Shown here one piece after another: positions 35,986 through 45,024 of a DNA stretch of 64,000 nt. The translations under genes were made by a program, and so were the position numbers. The notes beneath the pieces are model-generated. The model saw only the letters and a list, made by a program, of their open reading frames with translations. It did no database searches and had not been told where the DNA came from. Source of the stretch: Flavivirga spongiicola (GTDB lineage: Bacteria > Bacteroidota > Bacteroidia > Flavobacteriales > Flavobacteriaceae); assembly GCF_030540825.1 (NCBI RefSeq), contig NZ_JAUOEO010000002.1, positions 620,001-684,000 of the forward strand, in the 5' to 3' direction. Within the stretch, counting starts at the first letter, position 1, and every line of letters starts with the position of its first letter.

Positions 35986-36841
35986 GTACGCTGTGATTTT
36001 GTTCAATACTGTCAATGACATATATTTTCTTCTCAAAGTAAATTTTATGTCCAATAATGCTATCAATTTTTTGTCCGCTTTCGTCTTTTGAAAAAGGTCC
36101 GAAAGAATATTGTTGATAATAGCCTCTCAAATATTTTTCTCCTACTGTATCAAAGTAAAGTCCAATGACTGCTAGTTTATTAAAATCAGCACCTTTGAAC
36201 CATTTTTGATTGATTGAATCAATTGATAAATCATTAAATTCGGCAAATTTAACTTCTTTTTCGTTTGAGAAATCGTAATTATAATTTGCGCTGTCTTTTG
36301 CAATAAATGCTCTTACATGAGAAGGTTGGTCTCTGATTACTGACGAAAAAACTTCGACATATCCTCTGATTGGTTCGTTTAATTTTATTGTATCTCTATT
36401 AAAAAAAACAATGTCATAAATTGTATTTCTAAAAGGGATAGTGTCATTTATAAACTCAGCTTGTTTATAAATTGAATCTTGAGTTCTCCATGCAATTGTA
36501 TCTCCTTTTTTATTTAGGTTCCAAGCTCGATTTGCTCTTGATTTTCCGTTTAACGTGAACCATTCTCGAATTTCTCGTAAGTCAGAATCTCGGTCATATA
36601 ATTCCCAATTTCCGAATTTTTGGTTTTCCTTATATTGTTTTCCTTTTTTAAATAGAATTCCATTATCATAGAAATAATAAACACTATCAGAGTCCATCAA
36701 ATGAACTATTTTCTTGAAAATTACTTTTGGATTGTTTGGATAATACTCAATCGTTTCGTTTCGCTTTAATTCAGTCGAATTTTGTTTACAAGCTATAATT
36801 GTAAAAGTTAAAATGAATATTGTAAGTAGGTTTTTCATCAT
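35972..36841 (-). CDS. C15: hypothetical lipoprotein
   Basis: 289 residues from the ATG at 36841; a second ATG follows directly. Lipobox TIIAC. The mature protein has a MORN-like start (IKKGKQYKENQKFGNWELYD) and then a beta-rich domain. The last residues (QHSI) lie beyond the cassette core, inside site 14. No family was recognised. Confidence 0.65.
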   Translation of the reverse strand: MMKNLLTIFILTFTIIACKQNSTELKRNETIEYYPNNPKVIFKKIVHLMDSDSVYYFYDNGILFKKGKQYKENQKFGNWELYDRDSDLREIREWFTLNGKSRANRAWNLNKKGDTIAWRTQDSIYKQAEFINDTIPFRNTIYDIVFFNRDTIKLNEPIRGYVEVFSSVIRDQPSHVRAFIAKDSANYNYDFSNEKEVKFAEFNDLSIDSINQKWFKGADFNKLAVIGLYFDTVGEKYLRGYYQQYSFGPFSKDESGQKIDSIIGHKIYFEKKIYVIDSIEQNHSVQHSI

Positions 36842-36848
36842 TGCGTAC

Positions 36849-36971
36849 AACGTTCATGTATAATATTAGTTGCGTATTTAAGCTACTAATTTAGCAAATA
36901 CAAACCGAATAGAAAATCCGCAAGGATTTTCGAAAGTAAGCTTGCACTAGCAATTAATTTTATACGGTGTT
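36849..36971 (-). repeat. Site 15: attC-like, 123 bp, family B
   Basis: Nested hairpin GAAAATCC GCAA GGATTTTC. The arm GTTAGCACAA pairs with TTGTGCTAAC at the right end of C16. Confidence 0.87.
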
Positions 36972-36980
36972 AGCACAAGT

Positions 36981-37622
36981 TTATAGTCCAAATAGCACAC
37001 CAATATTCCCATTCAAATTTTGATTAGCTCTCCAACCAATACCACGTTTTAATCCAGAATCAATTGGAGTCATTCCAAATTGTCCGCCCAAATCAATAGT
37101 GATTTTTAAATTGTTTTTTAATTTGTATATAGCTCCAATCCCACCAGAAAGCCCTGAATCATATGGCTTGAATTCATCTTTATTATTCTTAATATCTTTT
37201 TCACCCATTGTATGTTCATTAAAATATTCTTTTGTAGCCGACATTAGCCGACCTCCATACATACCAAAATTTAAAAAACCTTGTAAATTTCCTTTGCCTA
37301 ATCTCCATTCAGCCATAAGAGGCATTACTAAATAGTTTAATTTTTGTGTTAAAAGCCCTCTGCCAAAATCGACTTTAATCAAAATACCTTTGCCTTCATA
37401 TTTTAGCTTTGATTTAAGAGCCCAATTTCTAGAAAAGTTGTATTTGCCTACAACTCCAAATGACGCTCTTTTCATAGCAGAACCTTTTACATATTTAGCC
37501 TCAATATATCGATAATCACTAATATTTAATCCAATCTCAGGACCTATTTCAATTTTTGAGTTTTGAGCAACAATATTAAAAAAAGAAAGAAGAAATATTA
37601 GTTGCAAGATTATTTTTGTCAT
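36981..37622 (-). CDS. C16: outer-membrane beta-barrel protein
   Basis: 213 residues with a signal peptide (about 1-19, ending IVAQ) and alternating strands with aromatic ends: GPEIGLNISDYRYIEAKYVK, SFGVVGKYNFSRNWALK, ITIDLGGQFGMT, final VLFGL. It fits the small OmpA-like or porin-family barrels of Bacteroidota. Function unknown. Confidence 0.78.
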   Translation of the reverse strand: MTKIILQLIFLLSFFNIVAQNSKIEIGPEIGLNISDYRYIEAKYVKGSAMKRASFGVVGKYNFSRNWALKSKLKYEGKGILIKVDFGRGLLTQKLNYLVMPLMAEWRLGKGNLQGFLNFGMYGGRLMSATKEYFNEHTMGEKDIKNNKDEFKPYDSGLSGGIGAIYKLKNNLKITIDLGGQFGMTPIDSGLKRGIGWRANQNLNGNIGVLFGL

Positions 37623-37651
37623 TTAATTTGAGGTTATTTATAATTTGTGCT

Positions 37652-37838
37652 AACGTTTAGTATATGGCAAGTAGGGCAGTAGAAAGCGATGAACTTTCGG
37701 GTTTACACCGAGCCAAAACGTTGTATTTTGTTTTTAATTTATTCATTCTTAAAAGCCAAATCAACGATTTGGCGGTGTTTGTAAATAGCACTGAACTTTC
37801 TTAAACTACCGAACGCCCTATTTGCTATATACATTGTT
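37652..37838 (-). repeat. Site 16: attC-like, 187 bp
   Basis: Begins AACGTTTAGTATATGGC and ends GCTATATACATTGTT, with a nested hairpin GCCAAATC AAC GATTTGGC. The arm GTTAGGTGC pairs with GCACCTAAC at the right end of C17. Confidence 0.86.
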
Positions 37839-38229
37839 AGGTGCTTTTTATTTCCTTAACTATCATTCGGTATTTCCTTGTATTCCAGTCAAGTGAAAGC
37901 CTCTGAAGGAATATTAATTGACCATATTCATCCATATTATTCATTCTCTCAGATTTAGTAAGCCATAGCTCATAGAACTCATCAAATTCAGTCTCATTGA
38001 ATTCTGGCAATTTGGAAGTTGATATGTCCCAATATCTTTGAAATTCAGATGCAGGAATTTCTAATTCACTGTAATTACTAATTTTCATCAACTCCAATAA
38101 TTTCTCCAGTTCATTGTCATTATTTAATGATACTGTTTGAAAGTCAGGAAATGAATCAACGAATTTGTCAAGTTCATTAAAATCAGCTAGGTCAAAGTTG
38201 TCCGAGGCAATAAAGTTGTAATTTTCCAT
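37837..38229 (-). CDS. C17: acidic hypothetical protein
   Basis: 130 residues, very acidic, without signal or membrane segments. Its stop codon TAA is part of the GTTA core. It starts 1 nt inside the end of the preceding gene, so the pair is translationally linked. Confidence 0.62.
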   Translation of the reverse strand: MENYNFIASDNFDLADFNELDKFVDSFPDFQTVSLNNDNELEKLLELMKISNYSELEIPASEFQRYWDISTSKLPEFNETEFDEFYELWLTKSERMNNMDEYGQLIFLQRLSLDWNTRKYRMIVKEIKST

Positions 38230-38648
38230 TAGTTTTCATTTTCAAGCCTCATAAGAAATATGTTAGAGGGGTTAAAGTCTCTAAAAACCATATAAAGAAG
38301 ATCTCCTGAATAATTTTTCTTTACTTCATCAATATTTTTAAAGAGTATTTGTTCATATTTCTCATTTAAAAATTCAGTAATAGGTTCGGTAGCAGGATAG
38401 TCGAACTTAAAAGGATCAAACCTTAAAAGTTCATCTCCAGAATTTCTGGTGAAGTAGATATAATTTATAAGGTCGTTTTTAGAACCTATCCAAATATTTT
38501 CATTTTGGGTAAGTTTAAATTCTGAGTCTTTTTCTCCACTTTTAACTATGACTTTTTGCTCAAGCAGATTACTTACTCTGTCTCCAAGTTTGACAGGAGT
38601 ATTATTGTCTTCTTCGTCCCAAACAAAAAATCTTCTTTCGATCATCAT
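38229..38648 (-). CDS. C17: hypothetical soluble protein
   Basis: 139 residues, beginning MMIERRFFVWDEEDN, likely the first of the two-gene cassette. Acidic, alpha+beta appearance. The partner gene overlaps its stop by one base. A toxin-immunity relation is possible from the tight linkage and acidity, but nothing in the sequence proves it. Confidence 0.62.
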   Translation of the reverse strand: MMIERRFFVWDEEDNNTPVKLGDRVSNLLEQKVIVKSGEKDSEFKLTQNENIWIGSKNDLINYIYFTRNSGDELLRFDPFKFDYPATEPITEFLNEKYEQILFKNIDEVKKNYSGDLLYMVFRDFNPSNIFLMRLENEN

Positions 38649-38661
38649 AGTAATTGCACCT

Positions 38662-38785
38662 AACGGTCACGTATAAGATTAGTTGCGTGGTTAAGCAACT
38701 AATTTAGCAAATACAAACCAAATAGAAAATCCGCGAGGATTTTCGTAGGTAGACAAGTACCAAGCAATTAATTTTATACAATGTT
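38662..38785 (-). repeat. Site 17: attC-like, 124 bp, family B
   Basis: Nested hairpin GAAAATCC GCGA GGATTTTC. The arm GTTGTACTTA pairs with TAAGTACAAC at the right end of C18. Confidence 0.87.
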
Positions 38786-38789
38786 GTAC

Positions 38790-39641
38790 TTAGTGATTTT
38801 TTCTATTTATTAATTCAATTACTTTTTTTCCGAGTACAAAATCATCAGTTATTTCTTTTTTTCCTTTGTAATCAACCTTTTCGTGAACAAATTCAGTTAA
38901 GATTAATTTCTTATTTTCAAATTTCCAATTGAACTGTTTGTAGTCATTTTGTTTTGAATTGGTAAATGTTATCACATCTAAATTTTTATGAGGATGAAGA
39001 GTTCCAAAATAATTTCTCACTTCATATTTGTCAAATCCGGTAAAGTTTATCAAGTCTCCATTTTTTTTAAAAGTTATAATTTCTTTGTTTTTCTTATTTT
39101 CATAAACTCCCGAAATAAGATTTTCATTAAAGTATTTCGTTATATTACTGCTAATTTTATGAACTCTATCTTTGTCTTCAAGTAAGTTTTTTAAATCATT
39201 TCTTTTTCTGAAAATATATGTGGTCGAATCTATAATATCTTGATTCGGAAATTGTTTTAGGTGTAATTCATTACTTTTTTTGAATAACGCATATTTTCCA
39301 CTGAAAGAATTAAATACAGCTAAGGTGTCAGAATTAAAATTTAGTTTTTCTTCCAACTCTATAATTGAGCCATAACTTATTAAGGAATCATTTTTTATTT
39401 CCAATAAAATAGCAAACCAAGTTGGTGCTGGAATTCGATATTTGGCTATTTCTTTGTCAGCAAGTATATTATCAAAATAGTTGTTTAATCCCCAAACACC
39501 GTCTAAGTTAGAATCCAGTGTTTTAGATTCAACTTTATCGGTTGAAATAGTATTTTCTAATTCAGGAATTTTCTTTTTTTGGTTTGTGTTACATCCTAAA
39601 AAAGCACAAATTATTAATATAGTAATGGTGTTTCTCATCAT
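38790..39641 (-). CDS. C18: hypothetical lipoprotein
   Basis: 283 residues from the ATG at 39641. Lipobox FLGC. The mature part has a beta-rich domain with GVWGLNNYFDNIL near the start and repeated YxNKKNK/EIITFKKNGDL-type strands. It was not assigned to a family. The ATG lies 7 nt from the cassette core. Confidence 0.65.
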   Translation of the reverse strand: MMRNTITILIICAFLGCNTNQKKKIPELENTISTDKVESKTLDSNLDGVWGLNNYFDNILADKEIAKYRIPAPTWFAILLEIKNDSLISYGSIIELEEKLNFNSDTLAVFNSFSGKYALFKKSNELHLKQFPNQDIIDSTTYIFRKRNDLKNLLEDKDRVHKISSNITKYFNENLISGVYENKKNKEIITFKKNGDLINFTGFDKYEVRNYFGTLHPHKNLDVITFTNSKQNDYKQFNWKFENKKLILTEFVHEKVDYKGKKEITDDFVLGKKVIELINRKNH

Positions 39642-39648
39642 TAAGTAC

Positions 39649-39834
39649 AACGTTCAGGCTATAGTTAGTGCGGGAATTAAAAGTACTGAACTTTCGATTA
39701 AGCACTTAGCCAAAACTTTTTATTTTGTTTTATCTTTTTATTTATAAAGCCAAATCAAAAGATTTGGGGGACTTGGTTCAAAGAACTAAACTTTGGGTTA
39801 AGCACCAAAACCCGTATTAACTATAGTCATTGTT
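39649..39834 (-). repeat. Site 18: attC-like, 186 bp, family C
   Basis: Nested hairpin GCCAAATC AAAA GATTTGG, otherwise close to sites 6, 9, 20 and 23. The arm GTTAGCTCTC pairs with GAGAGCTAGC at the right end of C19 with one mismatch, in the core. Confidence 0.85.
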
Positions 39835-39846
39835 AGCTCTCGTTAT

Positions 39847-40530
39847 TTATTTGTACATCCATTCCAAAGAGTCCTTTATGGATTGGTCTTGCTCTTCTTT
39901 TTTCCATTGTTCCAGAAAATCAACAAACTCATTTTTCTTCTTTTTACCCTCTCTAAAAATCATATCAAGAACTCTATCACGAACCTTTTTATTTCGATCT
40001 TGATAAAGCATTTCATAAATGTTTTTTCTTTCCTGAAAGTCAAATTTTCCGTCTTCCAAAATCAATAACGCTGTTTCTCTCACGAAGCCGCTACTGTCTT
40101 CAGTCATTCTTACGACAAATTCCTTGATTTTAGGAAAATGAAAAGTCAATTCCTCTATTATTTGAATAATCGGTTCCCAAGTTTTTTTACTGCCAGATTT
40201 AAGAGACTTGACAATACTGTCATAGTCCGAATTTTCTATTTGACTCAATTTAATAGCGTTGTATTTAATTTTTTTGACTTGCATTATTGATTCAATGTCA
40301 TTTTCCAGTTTTTCCAAGTTCGGTTTAAGGTACCAAGTGGTTAAGTAGTGTCTGGTCAATTTCTCTTCATTTTCTAATTCATAAGAGGAAACCGAATTAA
40401 ATAATATTCCTTTTCGGTATTTTTTCCATAAAAACCTTCTTGTGAAGAAAAGTTTTGGATACTTAAAGAGTTCATAGAAGAAGATAAATATTCTTCCTAT
40501 AATCTTCAATATCATTGGTGTTTTTTTCAT
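39847..40530 (-). CDS. C19: HEAT-repeat-like protein
   Basis: 227 residues. A basic, hydrophobic N-terminus (about 8-30) may touch the membrane. The C-terminal half is helical, with SSGFVRETALLILEDGKF and RDRVLDMIFREGKK, resembling HEAT repeats. Function unknown. Confidence 0.62.
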   Translation of the reverse strand: MKKTPMILKIIGRIFIFFYELFKYPKLFFTRRFLWKKYRKGILFNSVSSYELENEEKLTRHYLTTWYLKPNLEKLENDIESIMQVKKIKYNAIKLSQIENSDYDSIVKSLKSGSKKTWEPIIQIIEELTFHFPKIKEFVVRMTEDSSGFVRETALLILEDGKFDFQERKNIYEMLYQDRNKKVRDRVLDMIFREGKKKKNEFVDFLEQWKKEEQDQSIKDSLEWMYK

Positions 40531-40548
40531 TCAGTTTTAATGAGAGCT

Positions 40549-40737
40549 AGCGGACTTGTGTATGAAACGTAGCGTGCAAAAAGACACTAACTTTTCGGGT
40601 TAACACAGAGCCGAATTTTTATATTTTGTTTTTAATTTTTCTCTTTTTAAAAGCCAAATTAAAAATTTGGCGGACTTTTTAAATATACACAAACCTTTCG
40701 GTTTAGCTCTTATTAGCTATGTTTTATACACCGTGTT
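40549..40737 (-). repeat. Site 19: attC-like, 189 bp, family D
   Basis: The left core is AGC instead of AAC, the only departure in the array. Otherwise close to site 3, with a nested hairpin GCCAAATT AAAA ATTTGGC. The arm GTTATCTAC pairs with GTAGATAAC at the right end of C20. Confidence 0.84.
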
Positions 40738-40739
40738 AT

Positions 40740-41219
40740 CTACTTTTTATTCGGATTAAATTCTTCATCCACTTTAATATTACTTGAACATTTCACTTTC
40801 ATAGGATAGAGTTCATTCAAGGCTAATTTATTTTTTAATTCAATTTCTTCCTCTTCATTCATATCAGAGTGATGTATATTTAATCCAATAAATTCTCCGT
40901 CAACATAAAGAGAGTAATTTTGGATTCCACTATATTCTGTGAATTCTATATATCCGTCAATCATCTTTTTGTTTGGGAGTTCAAATTGGGCATAATATCT
41001 AGTAAACATATATGGAGTAACTTCTTTTGTCGGAAAAGATTTAAACCAATATTCGTCAGACCAATCAACTTCTTTTAATTTGGATTCAACTTCTTTTCTA
41101 TTATAACCTTCTTCCTCAATAAAGTCAATTTCATCCCCAGAGTAATATTGAACCCAAATATTATGATTTATAAAATCCTTAAGAGTTAAATCATCTATAT
41201 GTTTAAGTTCAAATTTCAT
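40740..41219 (-). CDS. C20: hypothetical soluble protein
   Basis: 159 residues, acidic with aromatic patches (HNIWVQYYSGDEIDF, YSLYVDGEFIGLNIHHSD). No signal peptide. Its stop TAG lies within the arm of the cassette end. No family was recognised. Confidence 0.63.
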   Translation of the reverse strand: MKFELKHIDDLTLKDFINHNIWVQYYSGDEIDFIEEEGYNRKEVESKLKEVDWSDEYWFKSFPTKEVTPYMFTRYYAQFELPNKKMIDGYIEFTEYSGIQNYSLYVDGEFIGLNIHHSDMNEEEEIELKNKLALNELYPMKVKCSSNIKVDEEFNPNKK

Positions 41220-41238
41220 TTTTTTTGTAATTGTAGAT

Positions 41239-41423
41239 AACGTCCACAGCTATGGTTAGTGCGGAAGTTAAAAGTAATGAATTTCCGACTGACACTTAGC
41301 CAAAACTTTTTATTTTGTTTTATCTTTTTTAGTCTAAAGCCAAATCAAAAGATTTGGCGGTGTTGGCGGATATGCGAGCTTTATATCTTAAGCAACAAAC
41401 CCGCATTAATTATAGGTAATGTT
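41239..41423 (-). repeat. Site 20: attC-like, 185 bp, family C
   Basis: Nested hairpin GCCAAATC AAAA GATTTGGC. The arm GTTGGCAATA pairs with TATTGCCAAC at the right end of C21, and C21's gene reads through this arm. Confidence 0.88.
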
Positions 41424-42254
41424 GGCAATAGTTTTTATTCTTTTTCCTTTCATAATACCAAGGCTTTCAATTTCATTACTTTTATATATTCTATAAATCC
41501 TTATTGGCAATGTGTCATTTGGTGGTTTAGGGAAACTGTCGTATGTTTTTGAAATTTCATCTTTAATTGTTCCCACTAAAGAATTCGTGATTGTAGAATC
41601 AGCAATTGTTTTATCAGCAAAAACCCTTAGATGAAACCTTACGCCTTTAAACATATCTATTTCAGGTCTATATGTAGGCTTTATACTATCAATAAATGTT
41701 TTAAAATCGGACTCTAAATTATTTAAGTTTTTAGAGAGTTCTGTCCGTCCAACAACTTTATTGTTTGAATATCCTATAAACACCTTAAGCCCATAAATTG
41801 CATCAGTTTTAATAATGTCAATTGAATTATCTTGTGGTAGAGAAAATTCAATTTTATACCGTTTATTTAGATATTCAATATAGTCGTTTGCTCTTAACAG
41901 ACCGAATTGATGCTCTCCAAACGGATTCACTAATTTTCCAAAAAGAGAATCGTTGTTTTTTGAAAGCTTATAATGCACAATAATTTTATCTGGAATTCTT
42001 TTCAAGTTTCCTGTTGAATCCCTGATCAAAAAGGGATAATCAAATTCAATTTTTGAGTTATTAGCTTTCCATTCAACTTTTTCAAATGGGTCTACTTTTA
42101 TTATAAGACTGTCGGGATAAAAATGCATCCAACTATTTCCATTGTTTTCAGTTTCGTACCATCTTCCATTTAGACTTTTTTCAGATGAGTTTTGTCCACA
42201 AGAAACAAGTGAAATAATAATCAAAAATTTTAGTTTATAAATTAGTTTTTTCAA
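41406..42254 (-). CDS. C21: hypothetical lipoprotein
   Basis: 282 residues with lipobox SLVSC. The N-terminal half has lipocalin-like strands (LNGRWYETENNGNSWMHFYPD). Its end, ANITYN, is coded by the cassette arm and the site, as in C10. Function unknown. The ATG is 9 nt from the core. Confidence 0.65.
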   Translation of the reverse strand: MKKLIYKLKFLIIISLVSCGQNSSEKSLNGRWYETENNGNSWMHFYPDSLIIKVDPFEKVEWKANNSKIEFDYPFLIRDSTGNLKRIPDKIIVHYKLSKNNDSLFGKLVNPFGEHQFGLLRANDYIEYLNKRYKIEFSLPQDNSIDIIKTDAIYGLKVFIGYSNNKVVGRTELSKNLNNLESDFKTFIDSIKPTYRPEIDMFKGVRFHLRVFADKTIADSTITNSLVGTIKDEISKTYDSFPKPPNDTLPIRIYRIYKSNEIESLGIMKGKRIKTIANITYN

Positions 42255-42263
42255 ATTATTGCC

Positions 42264-42449
42264 AACGGTTAGTATAAGAAACGTAGGGCAGGTGATAAGC
42301 CATACGTTTCGAGTTGGTAATCAGCCAAATATAATATTTTGCTTTTATCTTTTTTGTTGAAAATGCCAAATTTTATATTTGGCGACTTTATAAATAATCC
42401 CAGCCTTTTAAATTAAACCTAAACTGCCCTATGTTTTTTATACCTTGTT
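42264..42449 (-). repeat. Site 21: attC-like, 186 bp, family E
   Basis: Begins AACGGTTAGTATAAGAAACG; nested palindrome around GCCAAATATAATATTTTGC. Near relative of site 22. The arm GTTGTGCTT pairs with AAGCACAAC at the right end of C22. The TATATTTG read leftward matches a -7 box. Confidence 0.86.
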
Positions 42450-42458
42450 GTGCTTTGG

Positions 42459-43112
42459 CTATTTTTCACTCGTAATGTCAAATTTGATAGCTCCTTTTTT
42501 ATATTCAATGATTCTTTCTTTATCTCTATTGTTCAGGTTATTAAATTCTAAAGAGGTTAACTCTTCTCCATATTCGTTATTTTCTCCAGTTTTATTTATT
42601 AAAACTATTTCTGGCTTAGAGTTTAAGCCAATTAAAGTTAAATTCAAATAGTTCCCTTTTTCAATTTTTCCAGATTTTAAAACTCCAATTACTTGAAATT
42701 TTTCTTTTCTGTTTAAAATTGATTTCTTTCTTTCAAGAAAAGATTCAATAACAAAACTACCAACTCTTATATAATGCCATTTCTCCCCACAGTTTTTGCA
42801 TTGCCTGCTTTGAGGTGTGATTGTTAATTCTCCACATTTAGGACATTTATTTAAATATAAATTTTCACGTTCTTCAATTAGAATTCTTTCAGCTATTTGA
42901 AATCTCAATTTTTCAAATCCTAATTCGGTTAATTTTAAAGCTTCATTATCTTCGGTAAAATAACCTCTCGTTTTAAAAGCTTTTTCCATTTCTTTTCTTC
43001 CTCTTGATTTAGCAAGCATAATTAAATGACGATGAGCGAGCCTTTCTTTCTCAGTCATTAAGTTTGGAAAGTAATTAAGGATATATCTTATTTTTTCTTT
43101 GTCAAGTTCCAT
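42459..43112 (-). CDS. C22: zinc-ribbon protein with translation-factor-like tail
   Basis: 217 residues from the ATG at 43112. A helical N-terminus (about 1-100) with FEKLRFQIAERILIEER leads to a CPKC...CKNC zinc ribbon, then a beta-rich C-terminal part (QVIGVLKSGKIEKGNYLNLT) that recalls EF-Tu domain 2. The ribbon closely resembles that of C23, so the two cassettes are related. Function unknown. Confidence 0.68.
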   Translation of the reverse strand: MELDKEKIRYILNYFPNLMTEKERLAHRHLIMLAKSRGRKEMEKAFKTRGYFTEDNEALKLTELGFEKLRFQIAERILIEERENLYLNKCPKCGELTITPQSRQCKNCGEKWHYIRVGSFVIESFLERKKSILNRKEKFQVIGVLKSGKIEKGNYLNLTLIGLNSKPEIVLINKTGENNEYGEELTSLEFNNLNNRDKERIIEYKKGAIKFDITSEK

Positions 43113-43143
43113 TGTTTGGGATTGAATCTTATTGCTGAAGCAC

Positions 43144-43329
43144 AACGTTCGGTATAAGAAACGTAGGGCAATTGATAAGCGATACGTTTCGGTTTGGTAC
43201 TAAGCCAAATATAATATTTTGCTTTTATCTTTTTTGTTGAAAATGCCAAATTTTATATTTGGCGACTTTGTAAATAAACACCAGCTTTAAAGTTAAGCCT
43301 AAACCACCCTATGTTTTTTATACATTGTT
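43144..43329 (-). repeat. Site 22: attC-like, 186 bp, family E
   Basis: Very close to site 21, with the same GCCAAATATAATATTTTGC core. The arm GTTACCTGC pairs with GCAGGTAAC at the right end of C23. Confidence 0.86.
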
Positions 43330-43340
43330 ACCTGCTGGCT

Positions 43341-43751
43341 TTATTTAGACATTATTAATTCAGAATTAGAATCAAATATGTTTGGGTCTTTGCATTTTAG
43401 AATCAATTTCATTGAGTTTTCCAAATCCAAAGTTATTCTACTATTATTCAAATCAGGTTCACAGAATATTCGACTAATAGTTTGACCTTTTAAATCAAAT
43501 TTATCTGTGTAATCAATAAAATCATAAGAATCATCCTCGGTGTCTATTTCATCCCAGTTTTCCCAAAACCCATATCCTGCATCCAAAAAGAATTGATGCC
43601 AATTTCTCTTTTCTACTTTAAGATAGATAAGGATTGGTTCTTTCGTTTCAGGATTTTCACATACAATTAGTTGTTCTATTTTTAATCCGTTAAACTCGTC
43701 AAATTCAAACTCTGAATCTTGATATAATCTTCCTCTTGGTTCTTTAGTCAT
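43341..43751 (-). CDS. C23: acidic hypothetical protein
   Basis: 136 residues, acidic, no signal peptide. It overlaps the zinc-ribbon gene by 4 nt at its start, so the pair is co-translated. Motifs: WHQFFLDAGYGFWENWDEID and ISRIFCEPDLNNSRI. No family was recognised. Confidence 0.62.
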   Translation of the reverse strand: MTKEPRGRLYQDSEFEFDEFNGLKIEQLIVCENPETKEPILIYLKVEKRNWHQFFLDAGYGFWENWDEIDTEDDSYDFIDYTDKFDLKGQTISRIFCEPDLNNSRITLDLENSMKLILKCKDPNIFDSNSELIMSK

Positions 43752-44098
43752 AACTTTTTGTTAAACCATTTATTTCCACAATATCTGCATTGTTGTGCTT
43801 TTGGAGTTCTAGCTAGTTTTCCACAATTTGAGCAATTATTTAGAATATTAGGATTGTCTTTTAATATGCGTTTTGCTATTCTTTCTTCTGCAAGAGTTTT
43901 TCCTAAAGAGGCTAAGTCATTTACTTTTTTGTCTTGAAATCCGTAAAGTAATTCCATTTTGTATTCAACTAATGCATTTTTTCGTGTTACTGTTTCTCCG
44001 TGTTCTGTTAATCCTAATCTCATTAATACTTTGATTTCTTCTTTAAGCATCCAATCTCGGCATTGTTCTAGTAAGTACTTTTTTAATTCGGATTCCAT
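43748..44098 (-). CDS. C23: zinc-ribbon protein, relative of C22
   Basis: 116 residues. A helical N-terminus precedes AEERIAKRILKDN and a ribbon CSNC...CRYCGNKWF. The same order (helix, AERIL-type stretch, CxxC ribbon) occurs in C22. It is first in a two-gene cassette. Confidence 0.66.
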   Translation of the reverse strand: MESELKKYLLEQCRDWMLKEEIKVLMRLGLTEHGETVTRKNALVEYKMELLYGFQDKKVNDLASLGKTLAEERIAKRILKDNPNILNNCSNCGKLARTPKAQQCRYCGNKWFNKKL

Positions 44099-44120
44099 TT
44101 GAGTTTTTCAGCTTGCAGGT

Positions 44121-44305
44121 AACGTCCACAGCTATGGTTAGTGCGGGAGTTAAAAGTAATGAATTTCCTATTATGCACTTAGCCAAAACTTTTTATTTTG
44201 TTTTATCTTTTAGTTCTAAAGCCAAATCAAAAGATTTGGCGGTGTTGGCGAATATGCGAAGTTTACATCTTAAGCAACAAACCCGCATTAATTATAGGTA
44301 ATGTT
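44121..44305 (-). repeat. Site 23: attC-like, 185 bp, family C
   Basis: Nested hairpin GCCAAATC AAAA GATTTGGC. The arm GTTACCTACA pairs with TGTAGGTAAC at the right end of C24. Confidence 0.88.
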
Positions 44306-44313
44306 ACCTACAG

Positions 44314-44874
44314 TTATTTATTCCGTTTAATAGCAAAAATTAAAGTCGAATTCGGTAAAACACTTATTGATTTTCTATAAGGATTCTTTAATCTAATTTC
44401 TTTAGTAATTCGTATTATAAGATATTCAGCATTTTTTTCAGATTCATAAGAGTATTCAAGCCCGTTTATGATTAGGTCGCAAGCTCCATCAATTAAAGAC
44501 AATTCGTAAAACTGTCCCTTAAATTCAATTCCGAATGAGTTAGCAGAACCGTAAGTCTGATACTTTATTTCCGTTTTTCCACTTGTGGTTTTTCCAATGT
44601 ATTTTTTGTAACTCAAGTCATAAACTTCGTGTTCATCTTTTTCGATTTCCAATTTTCCATAACTACCTTGAAAGTCTAAAAGTGATTTCTTGTTTTCAGA
44701 GTCTTTTACAATTAAAATTCCATTTAAAGTTCCACTAAAACTTCCAGTCTCTAAATCTTGAAAAACAGAGTCAAATCCGTTTCCATCAATTGCGTATTCG
44801 GAATATTGTTGTCCAAAACATTGCAAAGAGATAAATATTAAGAGTGATGCAAGTAATGTTCGTGATTTTGTCAT
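44314..44874 (-). CDS. C24: secreted hypothetical protein
   Basis: 186 residues with a signal peptide (about 1-21, ending CFGQ). The mature part is beta-rich and repeats YxxYxSANSFGIEFKGQFYEL-type strands; it may be a small beta-sandwich. No family was recognised. Confidence 0.64.
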   Translation of the reverse strand: MTKSRTLLASLLIFISLQCFGQQYSEYAIDGNGFDSVFQDLETGSFSGTLNGILIVKDSENKKSLLDFQGSYGKLEIEKDEHEVYDLSYKKYIGKTTSGKTEIKYQTYGSANSFGIEFKGQFYELSLIDGACDLIINGLEYSYESEKNAEYLIIRITKEIRLKNPYRKSISVLPNSTLIFAIKRNK

Positions 44875-44884
44875 AATTGTAGGT

Positions 44885-45010
44885 AACGTTTATGTGTAAG
44901 GATAGTTGCGTGTGCATGCAACTAGCATACTAAAAATGGAACGAACCAGAGGAAAATCCGCAGGATTTTCCGAGTAGGCGAGAACCAAGCAATTATTTTT
45001 ACACGGTGTT
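44885..45010 (-). repeat. Site 24: attC-like, 126 bp
   Basis: Begins AACGTTTATGTGTAAGG; nested hairpin GGAAAATCC GCA GGATTTTCC. The arm GTTAGCCAC pairs with GTGGCTAAC at the right end of C25. Its middle stretch (ACTAAAAATGGAACGAACC) recurs in the stray site near 55.65 kb. Confidence 0.87.
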
Positions 45011-45024
45011 AGCCACTGTGTTTT

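Noticed and set aside
32056..44380. Plus-strand frames at 32056, 41259 and 44198 sharing the peptide KPNQKIWRCWRI
   Set aside because: These come from family C sites that are repeated; they are the opposite strand of attC-like sequence and not genes.
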